Source of the DNA: Streptomyces sp. 1331.2
GTDB lineage: Bacteria > Actinomycetota > Actinomycetes > Streptomycetales > Streptomycetaceae
Assembly: GCF_900199205.1 (NCBI RefSeq)
Contig: NZ_OBMJ01000001.1
Coordinates: forward strand, 5,325,001 to 5,389,000
Length of the DNA: 64,000 nucleotides
Reading direction: 5' to 3'
Part shown: piece after piece, positions 17,517-25,186 of the stretch
Position numbering within the stretch: the first letter of the stretch is position 1
Layout of the letters: each line of letters opens with the position of its first letter
Translations under genes and position numbers: made by a program
Notes under the pieces: generated by a model
The model's input: only the letters and a program-made list of their open reading frames with translations
What the model was told of the DNA's origin: nothing
The model's database searches: none

Positions 17517-17927
17517 ATGCCCGTGATCCACCGATCCGAAGCCCGCCGCACCGAGACCCCGAACGCCGTCATGACCACCCTCGGCTCGCCCACCCAGGGC
17601 ACCACCACCCTGGCGATGTGGCAGGTCGAGATGCGGCCGCACGCCCAGGGGCCGCTGCACGCCATGGACGCCGAACAGATCTGGACCCTCCTCACCGGCT
17701 CCGCCACCGTCGCCCTCGCCGGCGAGACCCTCGCCCTCTCCGCCGGCGACACCCTCGTCCTCCCCGCCGACGCCGCCCGACGCATCGCCACCACCGAAGG
17801 CTTCACCGCCGTCGTCGCCTCCACCTCCCCCTCCCACGCCTACAACCCCGACGCCCGCACCCCCGAGGACGCCTGCACCCTCGCCCCCCGCGACGCCCAG
17901 CGCCTCCTCCCGCCGTGGATCGGCTGA
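17517..17927 (+). CDS. Cupin domain protein
   Basis: Small beta-barrel protein of 136 residues. The cupin motif 1 region is degenerate: HAQGPLHAMDAEQIWTLLTG holds two histidines and a glutamate that could bind a metal, and AGDTLVLPADAARRI corresponds to motif 2. The first strand is TLAMWQVEMRPHAQG. It could bind a small ligand or act as a simple dioxygenase or isomerase; no activity can be assigned. ATG 17517 is preceded by AGGGGG. The divergent MarR gene and shared repeats suggest it is an inducible detoxification or sensing gene. Confidence 0.82.
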   Translation: MPVIHRSEARRTETPNAVMTTLGSPTQGTTTLAMWQVEMRPHAQGPLHAMDAEQIWTLLTGSATVALAGETLALSAGDTLVLPADAARRIATTEGFTAVVASTSPSHAYNPDARTPEDACTLAPRDAQRLLPPWIG

Positions 17928-18015
17928 ACCCGCCGGCGTGAGGTGTAGGACACTGCTGACAATGACCGAGCCGACGGCCCGCACGCGGACCCCGGCGAAA
18001 TCGACAAGGAGCGGC

Positions 18016-18342
18016 ATGTCCGTCGTCAAGATCAACGTACTGACGGTCCCGGCCGAGCAGCGCGAGGTGCTGGAGCAGCGCTTCGCCTCCCGCGCCGGCG
18101 CGGTGGAGAACTCGGACGGCTTCGAGTGGTTCGAACTCCTCCGCCCGGTCGAGGGCACCGACCAGTACCTGGTCTACACCCGTTGGCGCAGCGAGGAGGA
18201 CTTCAAGGCCTGGATGGAGGGCCCGATGAAGTCGGCCCACCAGAACGGCGGCGACGGCGAGGCGCCCAAGCGCCCGGCTGCCTCCGGCTCCACCCTCTGG
18301 TCCTTCGAGGTCGTCCAGTCGGCCGGCCCCAAGAACGCCTAG
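18016..18342 (+). CDS. MhuD-type haem-degrading monooxygenase
   Basis: ABM-fold protein of 108 residues, the same length as mycobacterial MhuD. It starts SVVKINVLTVP and keeps the MhuD haem-pocket residues at identical positions: Asn7, Arg26, Trp66 and His75 (the axial ligand, in MKSAHQNG). VENSDGFEWFELLRPVEG is also close to the mycobacterial sequence. It likely cleaves haem and frees iron, giving a mycobilin-like product. ATG 18016 follows AAGGAG at good spacing; an in-frame ATG at 17962 is disfavoured. No haem uptake gene is adjacent. A perfect 30-bp palindrome terminates it. Confidence 0.9.
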   Translation: MSVVKINVLTVPAEQREVLEQRFASRAGAVENSDGFEWFELLRPVEGTDQYLVYTRWRSEEDFKAWMEGPMKSAHQNGGDGEAPKRPAASGSTLWSFEVVQSAGPKNA

Positions 18343-18373
18343 ATTGCCTCGCTGTTGCTTCTTCTCGTGCTTC

Positions 18374-18403
18374 GGGCCCTCCCCTGACGTCAGGGGAGGG
18401 CCC
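18374..18403. terminator. Perfect 30-bp palindrome after the mhuD-like gene
   Basis: GGGCCCTCCCCTGAC and its exact complement are adjacent, so a stem of about 13 bp with a 4-base loop forms 31 bases after the stop codon. It is followed by GTTGTG rather than a T run. Confidence 0.8.
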
Positions 18404-18541
18404 GTTGTGAGGGGTGTGCCTCGGTGGGCGGGCCAGGCGCCCGGCCCGGAACGGCCGCAAGGCCGCATGCCCGGCCGGGGGCGGGTGGGGCCGCCCGGCG
18501 GCGCGGATGCGCCGCCGCTTGAGTAAGTGAAGGGGAGTTGC

Positions 18542-18578
18542 GACAGCCCCCACGCCCTGCCCGGACGCGGGGGCTGTC
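18542..18578. terminator. Hairpin at the end of the lipoprotein operon
   Basis: GACAGCCCCC pairs with GGGGGCTGTC across a 17-base loop that can itself pair. On the minus strand it follows the lipoprotein stop at 18590 by about 11 bases. Between the two hairpins (18410-18540) only GC-rich inverted repeats are seen and no gene. Confidence 0.7.
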
Positions 18579-18589
18579 CCTTTCGGTGG

Positions 18590-19132
18590 CTATGACGTGC
18601 TCGTCGGCGAGACCGACGCGGGCGGGGGCAACAGGCAGGGAGTGATGATGCCGAGGTACATACGATCTCCGCTGCCCGAGGTCTCCGCCGTGGCGGTGTA
18701 CCGGCTGTTGGGGTGGACGGCGTCGACGAGCGCATCGGGCTTGCCGTCCACGAACTCGCGATAGCCCTCCACCGTCAGGCCCTCGCCCACCAACATGTCG
18801 CGGACCTTTCTGACCGCTTCCGGATGCTGGGCGCGCGGCACCGAACTCTTCACGCTGTACATCAGGATGTACCGGTCATCAGTCGCGGTTTCCCCGTTCC
18901 TGCCAGTACACGGAGTGAAGAGTGCGTCGACGGTCGTGGGATCGATCTCGATCCCGGCGGTCCGGGCCATGTGCTCGGTTATCTGTTGCGCCCAGGTCTG
19001 GGCGTCAGCCTTGGACTTCACGGGTGGTGTGTCATTCCTGTCGGTCGGAGTGGATGAGCACGCGCCGAGCATCGCGACCAGGAGCGCAGTGCAGGCAAGG
19101 CGCCTGGAAAGCCGGGTAGGGGTCGCGGTCAT
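18590..19132 (-). CDS. Lipoprotein of unknown function
   Basis: A 180-residue exported protein. Residues 1-25 form a lipoprotein signal (LACTALLVAMLGACSS), with the lipidated Cys at about 25. The mature part has DAQTWAQQITEHMARTAGIE and two cysteines that could form a disulfide (FTPCTGRNGE and ITPCLLP). No known domain is recognised beyond resemblance to actinobacterial lipoproteins found after WXG100/DUF1023 genes. It is the last gene of the operon, 51 bases after the hydrolase frame. Its role may be in surface signalling or immunity linked to the secreted neighbour; inferred. Confidence 0.78.
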   Translation of the reverse strand: MTATPTRLSRRLACTALLVAMLGACSSTPTDRNDTPPVKSKADAQTWAQQITEHMARTAGIEIDPTTVDALFTPCTGRNGETATDDRYILMYSVKSSVPRAQHPEAVRKVRDMLVGEGLTVEGYREFVDGKPDALVDAVHPNSRYTATAETSGSGDRMYLGIITPCLLPPPASVSPTSTS

Positions 19133-19183
19133 GACGCTCCTGAGGATGGTGCGGATCGACTGTTCGGTGGACTGGTGACAGGG

Positions 19184-20220
19184 TCAGCGCGGGTAGCGGG
19201 GGGCGAGCGTCGGCGGGCGGCCGGCGATGATCCGCCCCTGATTTTGGAGGCTTTCACTTGCGCCTCCAGGGCCGAAGTCCCAGTAGCCGCCGTGTCCGCT
19301 GGTGTCGATCTGGATGCGCTGGGCGTCGAAGTCCCTGTACTGGGGGCCATCGCCGAGAACGGTGCCGGTGAAGGTCTGGATGAAGTCGTCCTTGGCCGTG
19401 CCGACCCAGACGTGCTTCGGGTCGACGTTGAGCTGCCACGCGCCTTCCACCCCCATGCCGGGGCTGCCGAGCGCGAGGATGTCGTTGGCATTCGCCCCGC
19501 CGGCGTCGCGTGCGGCCACCCCGACGACGTAGCTGCCGTAGCTGTGCCCCATCAGGGTCAGGTGTGAGCAGACGCCGTTGTCGCCCTCGGCCACCCGCAG
19601 GCCCTTGGTGAAGTTGCGCAGCAGCGGTGCCCCGGCGTCCCCGCGGTCGGACTGGGCCACGGAGCCGTCCAGCCAGTTGGGTGTCTCGTAGCCAAGCCAC
19701 GAGACGACGGCGACATTCTCGTCGCCGGCTTTGTCCTCGGCCGCCTTCTGGAGGCGGCGGATGTGGTCCATCTGCCCCGGTACCCCGGCGAACACGGTCC
19801 CGGTGCCCGGTACGAAGACCGCCGTGTGCTGCGCCTTGGGTCGTTGGCCTCTCCCTTGCCTACGGGCGGGATGCTGACGACACCGTCGGCAGACACATTC
19901 AGGCCGGCATCCACCGAGCGCTTCACGGCATTGGTGAGGTTGGTCTGCGCCTGGTAGATCCGGTCGGCGACGGTGTTGAGCACCAGGGCCGCAGTGTCCG
20001 CCTCCATCTTGACGATGTTCAGCTGCTGCTCCGTCTTCGCCATGTACGAGAGCGCAGCCTTCGCATCGTCCCCCTCCCAGTTGCCGGCCAGCGGTCCGTT
20101 GACCTGGCTACGATGCCGCTGGCCGATGCTTTCCGCCGTGTGACCCAGGGCCGTCCAGGCCTTCGCCGCGTCATGAAGTCCGTGCGGGTCGAACTTCACC
20201 AGGAGTTCGTAGAGGCTCAC
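19184..20220 (-). pseudogene. DUF1023 alpha/beta hydrolase with WXG100-like N-terminus, split by a frameshift
   Basis: Two frames together make one expected protein. The first (from GTG 20220) gives a helical WXG100-like domain (FDPHGLHDAAKAWTALGHTA, then GPLAGNWEGDDAKAALSYM) and ends its sensible sequence at GEANDP around 19830. The second begins at that point with AQHTAVFVPGTGTVFAGVPG and continues as a DUF1023 hydrolase with nucleophile motif LMGHSYGSYV and WLGYETPNWLD, ending at 19184. One missing base near CCCAAGGCG would join them as DPKAQH. The start overlaps the upstream gene's stop (GTGA). It could be a true pseudogene, a sequencing error in a short A run, or rarely a frameshifting site. 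Confidence 0.72.
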
Positions 20221-20543
20221 TTGCCCCCCTGCGGTGCGACGGCCCACGCACCGGCGATCGCGCGGTCTTTGTGCTCATGGGCCGTGGCGTTGGCGTTCAG
20301 GTTGGCCGCGGTGTCCGCGAGGCGCTGATGCAGGTCGCCGAGCGGCTTGGACCAGCCGGTGCCCAACTGGCTGAGCCCGCCGGCGATCGACCAGCCGGCG
20401 AGCTGGCCGGAGACGGTCTCGCTGGTGTTCACCGCGTTCTGAACGGGAGGGCCAAGCTCCTCACCCAGACTCTTGGCGATACCTGCGGAGGCCCGCAGAT
20501 CGGTTGGTTGTATAGCGACCTTGCGGGTGGCGTTGTCACCCAC
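20217..20543 (-). CDS. WXG100-like helical protein
   Basis: Small all-helical protein of 108 residues, first in a three-gene operon. It contains VSGQLAGWSIAGGLSQLGTGW, which resembles the WXG turn between two long helices, then DLHQRLADTAANLNANATAH. This fits the ESAT-6/WXG100-like proteins that pair with DUF1023 hydrolases in streptomycetes and may be type VII secretion substrates or chaperones. GTG 20543 follows GGGGAGAAG at good spacing. The stop overlaps the start of the hydrolase frame by four bases. No type VII ATPase is present in the window. Confidence 0.75.
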   Translation of the reverse strand: MGDNATRKVAIQPTDLRASAGIAKSLGEELGPPVQNAVNTSETVSGQLAGWSIAGGLSQLGTGWSKPLGDLHQRLADTAANLNANATAHEHKDRAIAGAWAVAPQGGK

Positions 20544-20640
20544 TGTCTTCTCCCCCCACCCAGGCGTTCGATACGCGTATCTGTGTTCCGCGGAACGTTA
20601 ACTGAGTCCCGCACGCTACGTATCCGTCAAGATACTCAGA

Positions 20641-21084
20641 TCATATGGACAGCTGGCGGGCTGCCTTCGGCTGTCCAGCGGCGCGCTTGGGCTTGGTGAC
20701 GTCGATGCCGAAAGTCAGGCCGGTGGTGTCAGCGCCGATCCGGATCTCTTCGAGGATCAGGGGGAGGCTGAAGGTCGGTCGTAGGTGACGCGGTGGATGG
20801 CCAGCAGGACGGCGGCCTCGGACAGGCGAGGTGCCTCCCGCTCGTCGGGCTGGGGGACGCCGGCGCTGACCCGCTCGCGCCAGGCCACATCGTGCTCTGC
20901 CGCGGCCGGCGTTGCGTAGGCGTCGACCGGTGCCACACCGGGCTCCTTCGCCGACGGGGTGTCGGCTTCCGGCTGCCGGCTCCTCGGGCCCTGGGCGATG
21001 ATGGCGGCCCGTGCACCGGCGACGTGGGGACGGGTGCCGCAGCACGAGCTGGTCGACCTCTTCTCGACGCTTGCGGACGAGTAG
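20641..21084. other. Possible gene remnants, no intact gene
   Basis: No complete gene is supported in this stretch. On the minus strand a protein-like sequence LSEAAVLLAIHRVTYDRP (near 20780-20835) runs into a stop, and another frame then gives LILEEIRIGADTTGLTFGID and a basic C-terminus ending at 20641, as if one gene were broken by a frameshift. On the plus strand a short tail RVPQHELVDLFSTLADE ends at 21084. These look like ends of decayed genes beside the WXG100 operon. The parent families are not recognised. Confidence 0.35.
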
Positions 21085-21111
21085 GCGCCGCGGAAGCCCG
21101 GTGCAGCGCGG

Positions 21112-21996
21112 TCAGGGGGTGGCGGCGTGGAGGGCCTGGTGGAGGGCGGGGGTGGGGGTGCGGTCGGCGCGCCAGACGAGGCGGAGGTGGAGGGGTGGGG
21201 GCGGGGGTGTGAGGGGGAGGCGGACGAGGGTGCCGGTGGTGAGTCGGTCGTGGACGGCGGCGTCGGGGAGGAGGGCGAGGCCGAGGCCCTGTTCGGCGCA
21301 GGCGCGGGTGACGGGGATGCCGCCGGTGGGGACGCGGGCGAGGTGGTGGCCGAGGAGGCGTTCGCCGGCGAGGTGGAAGGAGCAGGCGGGGGTGTTCACC
21401 AGGAGGCGCTGGCCGGTGAGGTCCTCGGGGGTGAGGGTGGTGGCGCGGGCGAGCGGGTGGGTGGGGGCGGCGACCAGGGCGAGCGGGACGTCCTGCAGGT
21501 CGAGGTGGTCGAGCGGGGCGGGTGGCAGGGAGAAGCCGAGCCCGCCGAGCGGGCCGGCGGCGTCGAGGATGAGTGCCGCCTCCAGGGCCCCGGCGGCGAC
21601 GCCGTCGAGCAGGCCGTCCCGGGTGGTGCCGGTGTGCAGGGATATCTCCAGGTCGGGCCGCCGTTCGGCGAGGCGGGCCAGGACGGTGGGCAGGTGGGTG
21701 GCGGCGATGGTGTCCAGGGCGCCCAGGCGCAGCCGGGCGCGGGCGGCGACGACCTCGCGCCGGGCCTGTTCGGCCTGGTCGAGCAGCCGCCGGGACCACG
21801 GCCGCAGCCGTTCGCCGGCCGGGGTGAGGGCGAGGCCGCGCGGGGCCCGGTCGAAGAGTTCGGTGCCGAGGCCGTGTTCGAGGGTGCGGATCTGCTCGGT
21901 GACGGAGGACGGGGCGAGCCCGAGTGCCGCGGCCGCGGCGGTGACGGAGCGGTGGGCGACGACGGCCTCGAAGACGCGCAACTGACGTAGTTCCAC
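21112..21996 (-). CDS. LysR family transcriptional regulator
   Basis: A 294-residue LysR-type regulator. Residues 1-60 form the winged helix-turn-helix (MELRQLRVFEAVVAHRSVTA, LGLAPSSVTEQIRTLEHGLG, then ELFDRAPRGLALTPAGERL). The remainder is the effector domain (RLRLGALDTIAATHLPTVLA, ACSFHLAGERLL, GIPVTRACAEQGLGLALLPD). Start at ATG 21996 is where the domain begins. No divergent target gene is adjacent: the next gene on either side is on the same strand or far away, so the regulon cannot be named. Confidence 0.92.
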   Translation of the reverse strand: MELRQLRVFEAVVAHRSVTAAAAALGLAPSSVTEQIRTLEHGLGTELFDRAPRGLALTPAGERLRPWSRRLLDQAEQARREVVAARARLRLGALDTIAATHLPTVLARLAERRPDLEISLHTGTTRDGLLDGVAAGALEAALILDAAGPLGGLGFSLPPAPLDHLDLQDVPLALVAAPTHPLARATTLTPEDLTGQRLLVNTPACSFHLAGERLLGHHLARVPTGGIPVTRACAEQGLGLALLPDAAVHDRLTTGTLVRLPLTPPPPPLHLRLVWRADRTPTPALHQALHAATP

Positions 21997-22120
21997 TGGT
22001 TCCCCCGAACGCCCTGGCTCCCGGTGCTGCGGGACAGCGTACGGGGGCGTGCGCGCGGTCGTACTGGGGTGCGGACATTCCGAACGGCGCGAGGGTCGGG
22101 GAGCGGGGGCGTGAACCGGG

Positions 22121-22516
22121 TCAGGTGAGCGGCGTGAGGAAGATCCACACGTGCCCGAACGGGTCGCGCAGCATCGACTGCCGGGCGCCGTAGAACATGT
22201 CCGCCGGGGCCGAGAGCAGTTCGGCGCCCGCGGCCGCGGCCCGGTCCGTCAGCCCGTCCACGTCCGGGACGTACACGTGCAGGGCGACGGACGGGCCGCC
22301 GGTGCCGGGCGGTGCGAAGGGCGCGTCGGCGTCACCGAGCATCAGGGTGGCGCCGTGGACCTTGATCTCGGCGTGCATGATCCGCCCGTCCTCGCCCGCG
22401 AGCCGCATGTGCTCGGTCGCGCCGAAGGCGGTGGTGTAGAAGGCGATGGCCTCGGCGGCGCCGTCGACCATGATGTGCGGGAGGACGGTGCGCTGGTGGT
22501 GCTCGGGAATCTCCAT
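22121..22516 (-). CDS. VOC (glyoxalase/bleomycin-resistance) family protein
   Basis: Vicinal-oxygen-chelate fold protein of 131 residues of the PhnB-like branch: VLPHIMVDGAAEAIAFYTTA, FGATEHMRLAGEDGRIMHAE, IKVHGATLMLGDADA and the C-terminal MLRDPFGHVWIFLTPL. The repeated beta-alpha-beta-beta-beta units and the FGHxW ending are characteristic. It may bind a metal through His and Glu residues, but catalytic activity is not assured in this branch. ATG 22516 starts the conserved region. Confidence 0.88.
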   Translation of the reverse strand: MEIPEHHQRTVLPHIMVDGAAEAIAFYTTAFGATEHMRLAGEDGRIMHAEIKVHGATLMLGDADAPFAPPGTGGPSVALHVYVPDVDGLTDRAAAAGAELLSAPADMFYGARQSMLRDPFGHVWIFLTPLT

Positions 22517-22634
22517 GTGGATCAAGGTAGGCCGCTGTCGGTCGGTCAGGGATCGGGCCAGGGGCGCAGCCGGTCCTACACCGCTGGGCGGAGGACCGGC
22601 GGACGAGCAGGGCGCGCAACGGCGCACGGCGCAA

Positions 22635-22679
22635 CGGTGTGGGACGAATCGGTGTGGGACGAACCGGTGCAGGACGAAC
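22635..22679. repeat. Three 15-bp tandem repeats
   Basis: CGGTGTGGGACGAAT, CGGTGTGGGACGAAC and CGGTGCAGGACGAAC follow each other exactly between the end of the ECF transporter operon and the VOC gene. They may be a small minisatellite; no binding protein is known. Confidence 0.75.
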
Positions 22680-22694
22680 CGGAGGCGTGGCGGT

Positions 22695-23528
22695 TCAGCC
22701 CTCCGGCGGGCGGAAGGTCACCGGGGAGTGGAAGGCGGCGCGGCGGGTGGCGCGGCGCAGGGCGCGCAGGACGGGGGTGCCGAGGGTGAGGCACAGGACG
22801 ACGGTGAGTGCGGCCCGGGGGAGGTCCCAGCCCAGGGACGTGGTCAGGCAGTAGGCGGCGAAGCGGACCAGGTTGGCGCCCACCGGATCGCCAGGGACGA
22901 AGGAGATGGAGCCGGCCAGGCCGCCGATGTACGGCCAGCCCTGCAGGTTCATGATCGTCCCGTACAGCACGGCCGAGACGGCGCCGTACCCCGCCAGCAG
23001 CAGCAGTTCGCGGCGGCCGCGCAGGTTGGCGGAGCCCGGCAGCAGGCCCGCGCCGAGGCAGACCCAGCCCATCGCGAGCATCTGGAACGGCAGCCACGGC
23101 CCGACGCCGCCGGTGAGCAGGGCCGAGGCGAACATCGACAACGAGCCCAGGACGAAGCCGAATCCGGGGCCGAGGACGCGGCCGGACAGGACCATGAGGA
23201 AGAACATCGGCTCCAGGCCGGCCGTCCCGGCGCCCAGCGGGCGCAGGGCGGCACCGGCCGCGGCCAGGACGCCCAGCAGCGCGACGGACTTGGCGTCGAG
23301 CCCCGGCGCGCCGCCGCCCGCCTCCCGTCCTTCGGAGATCTGCGCGATGACGACGGCGAGCAGCAGCGGCAGCAGCAGGGCGAACAGCCAGGGCGCGTCC
23401 GTGGAGTGGCCGACCAGCGCCGACCCGGTGGAGGCGAGCAGCGGCCAGCCGAAGGCGGCGACGCCGACGAGCGAGACGAGGGCCAGGGCCGCGGCGGAGC
23501 GGCGGCCGAGCGGGACCGGGTGGCTCAT
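22695..23528 (-). CDS. ECF transporter substrate-binding (S) component
   Basis: Integral membrane protein of 277 residues with about seven helices. The segment GLEPMFFLMVLSGRVLGPGF and PWLPFQMLAMGWVCLGAGLL resemble S components of energy-coupling factor transporters, which bind a vitamin or metal and dock on the T subunit. The substrate cannot be read from the sequence; cobalamin, its precursors or cobalt/nickel are the main options. ATG 23528 overlaps the ATPase stop by four bases. It is the last of five genes in the operon. Confidence 0.82.
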   Translation of the reverse strand: MSHPVPLGRRSAAALALVSLVGVAAFGWPLLASTGSALVGHSTDAPWLFALLLPLLLAVVIAQISEGREAGGGAPGLDAKSVALLGVLAAAGAALRPLGAGTAGLEPMFFLMVLSGRVLGPGFGFVLGSLSMFASALLTGGVGPWLPFQMLAMGWVCLGAGLLPGSANLRGRRELLLLAGYGAVSAVLYGTIMNLQGWPYIGGLAGSISFVPGDPVGANLVRFAAYCLTTSLGWDLPRAALTVVLCLTLGTPVLRALRRATRRAAFHSPVTFRPPEG

Positions 23529-25186
23529 GCGCCCAGCGCCTCCGACCCCAGCGCCTCCGACCCCGGCGCCTCCGCGCCCGGAACCTCCGCGCCCAGCGCC
23601 TCCGCGACCTGCCCCACGGTGAGCCACGGCCCCGGCGCCAGGACCTTGGCGACCTGCGGGGCGAAGGCGGGGGAGGAGACCACGACCTCGGCGGTCGGCC
23701 CGTCCGCGACGATCTCGCCCTCGGCCAGGATCACCGTGCGGTGGGCGAGTTCGGCGGCCAGCTCGACGTCGTGCGTGGCCAGCAGGACGGAGTGCCCCTC
23801 GGCGGCGAGGCCGCGCAGGACCTCCACCAGCCGGGCCTTGGCGGCGTAGTCCAGGCCGCGGGTCGGCTCGTCCAGGAGCAGCAGCGGGGGCCGGGCGGTG
23901 AGCACGACGGCGAGGGCGAGGGTGAGGCGCTGGCCTTCGGAGAGGTCGCGCGGGTGGGCGGTGTCGGCGATGCCGGGCAGCAGGCGTTCGACCAGGGCGC
24001 GGCAGGTGCCGGCGGCGGCGCCCGCGTCGGTGTCCGCCGCCGCGCACTCGGCGGCGACCGATTCGCCGTACAGCAGGTCGCGCGGGTCCTGCGGGACGAG
24101 GCCGACCTGGCGGATCAGCTCGGCGGGGCGGGTGCGGTGCGGGGTGCGGCCGCCGACCCGGACGGTGCCGGAGGCGGGGGCGTGCAGGCCGACCAGGCTG
24201 CCCAGCAGGGTGGACTTGCCCGCGCCGTTGCGGCCCATCAGGGCGGTGATCTCGCCGGCGTGGAGGGCGAGGTCGACTCCGCGCAGGGCCTGGACGGGGC
24301 CGCGGCGGACGGCGAGGCGGTCGGTGACGGTGACGGGTTCCCCCCGTCGCGGGGGTACGGCGGCGGGCGTGCGCCCGTCCAGGTCGGAGCGCAGCGGCGC
24401 CGCCTTGCGGCGTGCATCGCGCACCGACAGCGGCAGCGGCCGCCAGCCCGCGAGCCGGCCGAGGCCGACGACGGGCGGGTGCACCGGGGAGTGCGCCATC
24501 AGCTCGGCCGGCTCGCCGAGGACCGGGGGCGCGCCCGGGGTCAGCAGCAGCACCTGGTCGGCGTACTGGACGACCCGCTCCAGCCGGTGCTCGGCCATCA
24601 GCACGGTGGTGCCGAGGTCGTGCACCAGCCGCTGGAGGACGGCCAGCACCTCCTCGGCCGCACCCGGGTCGAGGGCCGAGGTGGGCTCGTCCAGGACCAG
24701 GACGCGCGGGTGCACGGTGAGCACCGAGCCGATCGCGACGCGCTGTTGCTGCCCGCCGGAGAGCGAGCCCAGCGCGCGGTCGCGCAGGTCGGCGAGGCCG
24801 AGCAGGTCCAGGGTCTCCTCGACCCGGCGGCGCATGACGTCGCCGGGCAGGCCCAACGACTCCATGCCGTAGGCGAGTTCGTCCTCCACCGTGTCGGTGA
24901 CGAAGTGCGCGAGCGGGTCCTGCCCCACGGTGCCGACCAGGTCGGCGAGTTCGCGCGGCCGGTGCTCGCGGGTGTCCCGGCCGCCGACGGTGACCCGGCC
25001 GTGCAGCACCCCGCCGGTGAAGTGCGGCACCAGGCCGCTGACCGTCCCCAGCAGGGTGGACTTGCCGGAGCCCGACGGGCCCACCAGCAGGCAGAGTTCA
25101 CCCTCGGGGACGGTGAGGTCGACCCCGCTCAGGGCGGGTGCGGCGGTGCCCTCGTACCGGACGGAGACCTGCTCGAAGGTGATCAC
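23525..25186 (-). CDS. ECF transporter ATPase, two ABC domains in one chain
   Basis: Fused EcfA-EcfA' energising subunit of 553 residues. Domain 1 has Walker A GPSGSGKSTLLG, signature LSGGQQQRVAIG and Walker B VLVLDEPTSALD. Domain 2 has Walker A GRNGAGKSTLLG, a modified signature LSEGQRLTLAL and Walker B LLLLDEPTRGLD. It powers uptake by the T and S components encoded on either side. GTG 25186 overlaps the EcfT stop, and the stop overlaps the S-component start, so the three are tightly coupled. The C-terminal extension is rich in Glu-Ala repeats (EALGSEALG). Confidence 0.93.
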   Translation of the reverse strand: MITFEQVSVRYEGTAAPALSGVDLTVPEGELCLLVGPSGSGKSTLLGTVSGLVPHFTGGVLHGRVTVGGRDTREHRPRELADLVGTVGQDPLAHFVTDTVEDELAYGMESLGLPGDVMRRRVEETLDLLGLADLRDRALGSLSGGQQQRVAIGSVLTVHPRVLVLDEPTSALDPGAAEEVLAVLQRLVHDLGTTVLMAEHRLERVVQYADQVLLLTPGAPPVLGEPAELMAHSPVHPPVVGLGRLAGWRPLPLSVRDARRKAAPLRSDLDGRTPAAVPPRRGEPVTVTDRLAVRRGPVQALRGVDLALHAGEITALMGRNGAGKSTLLGSLVGLHAPASGTVRVGGRTPHRTRPAELIRQVGLVPQDPRDLLYGESVAAECAAADTDAGAAAGTCRALVERLLPGIADTAHPRDLSEGQRLTLALAVVLTARPPLLLLDEPTRGLDYAAKARLVEVLRGLAAEGHSVLLATHDVELAAELAHRTVILAEGEIVADGPTAEVVVSSPAFAPQVAKVLAPGPWLTVGQVAEALGAEVPGAEAPGSEALGSEALGA

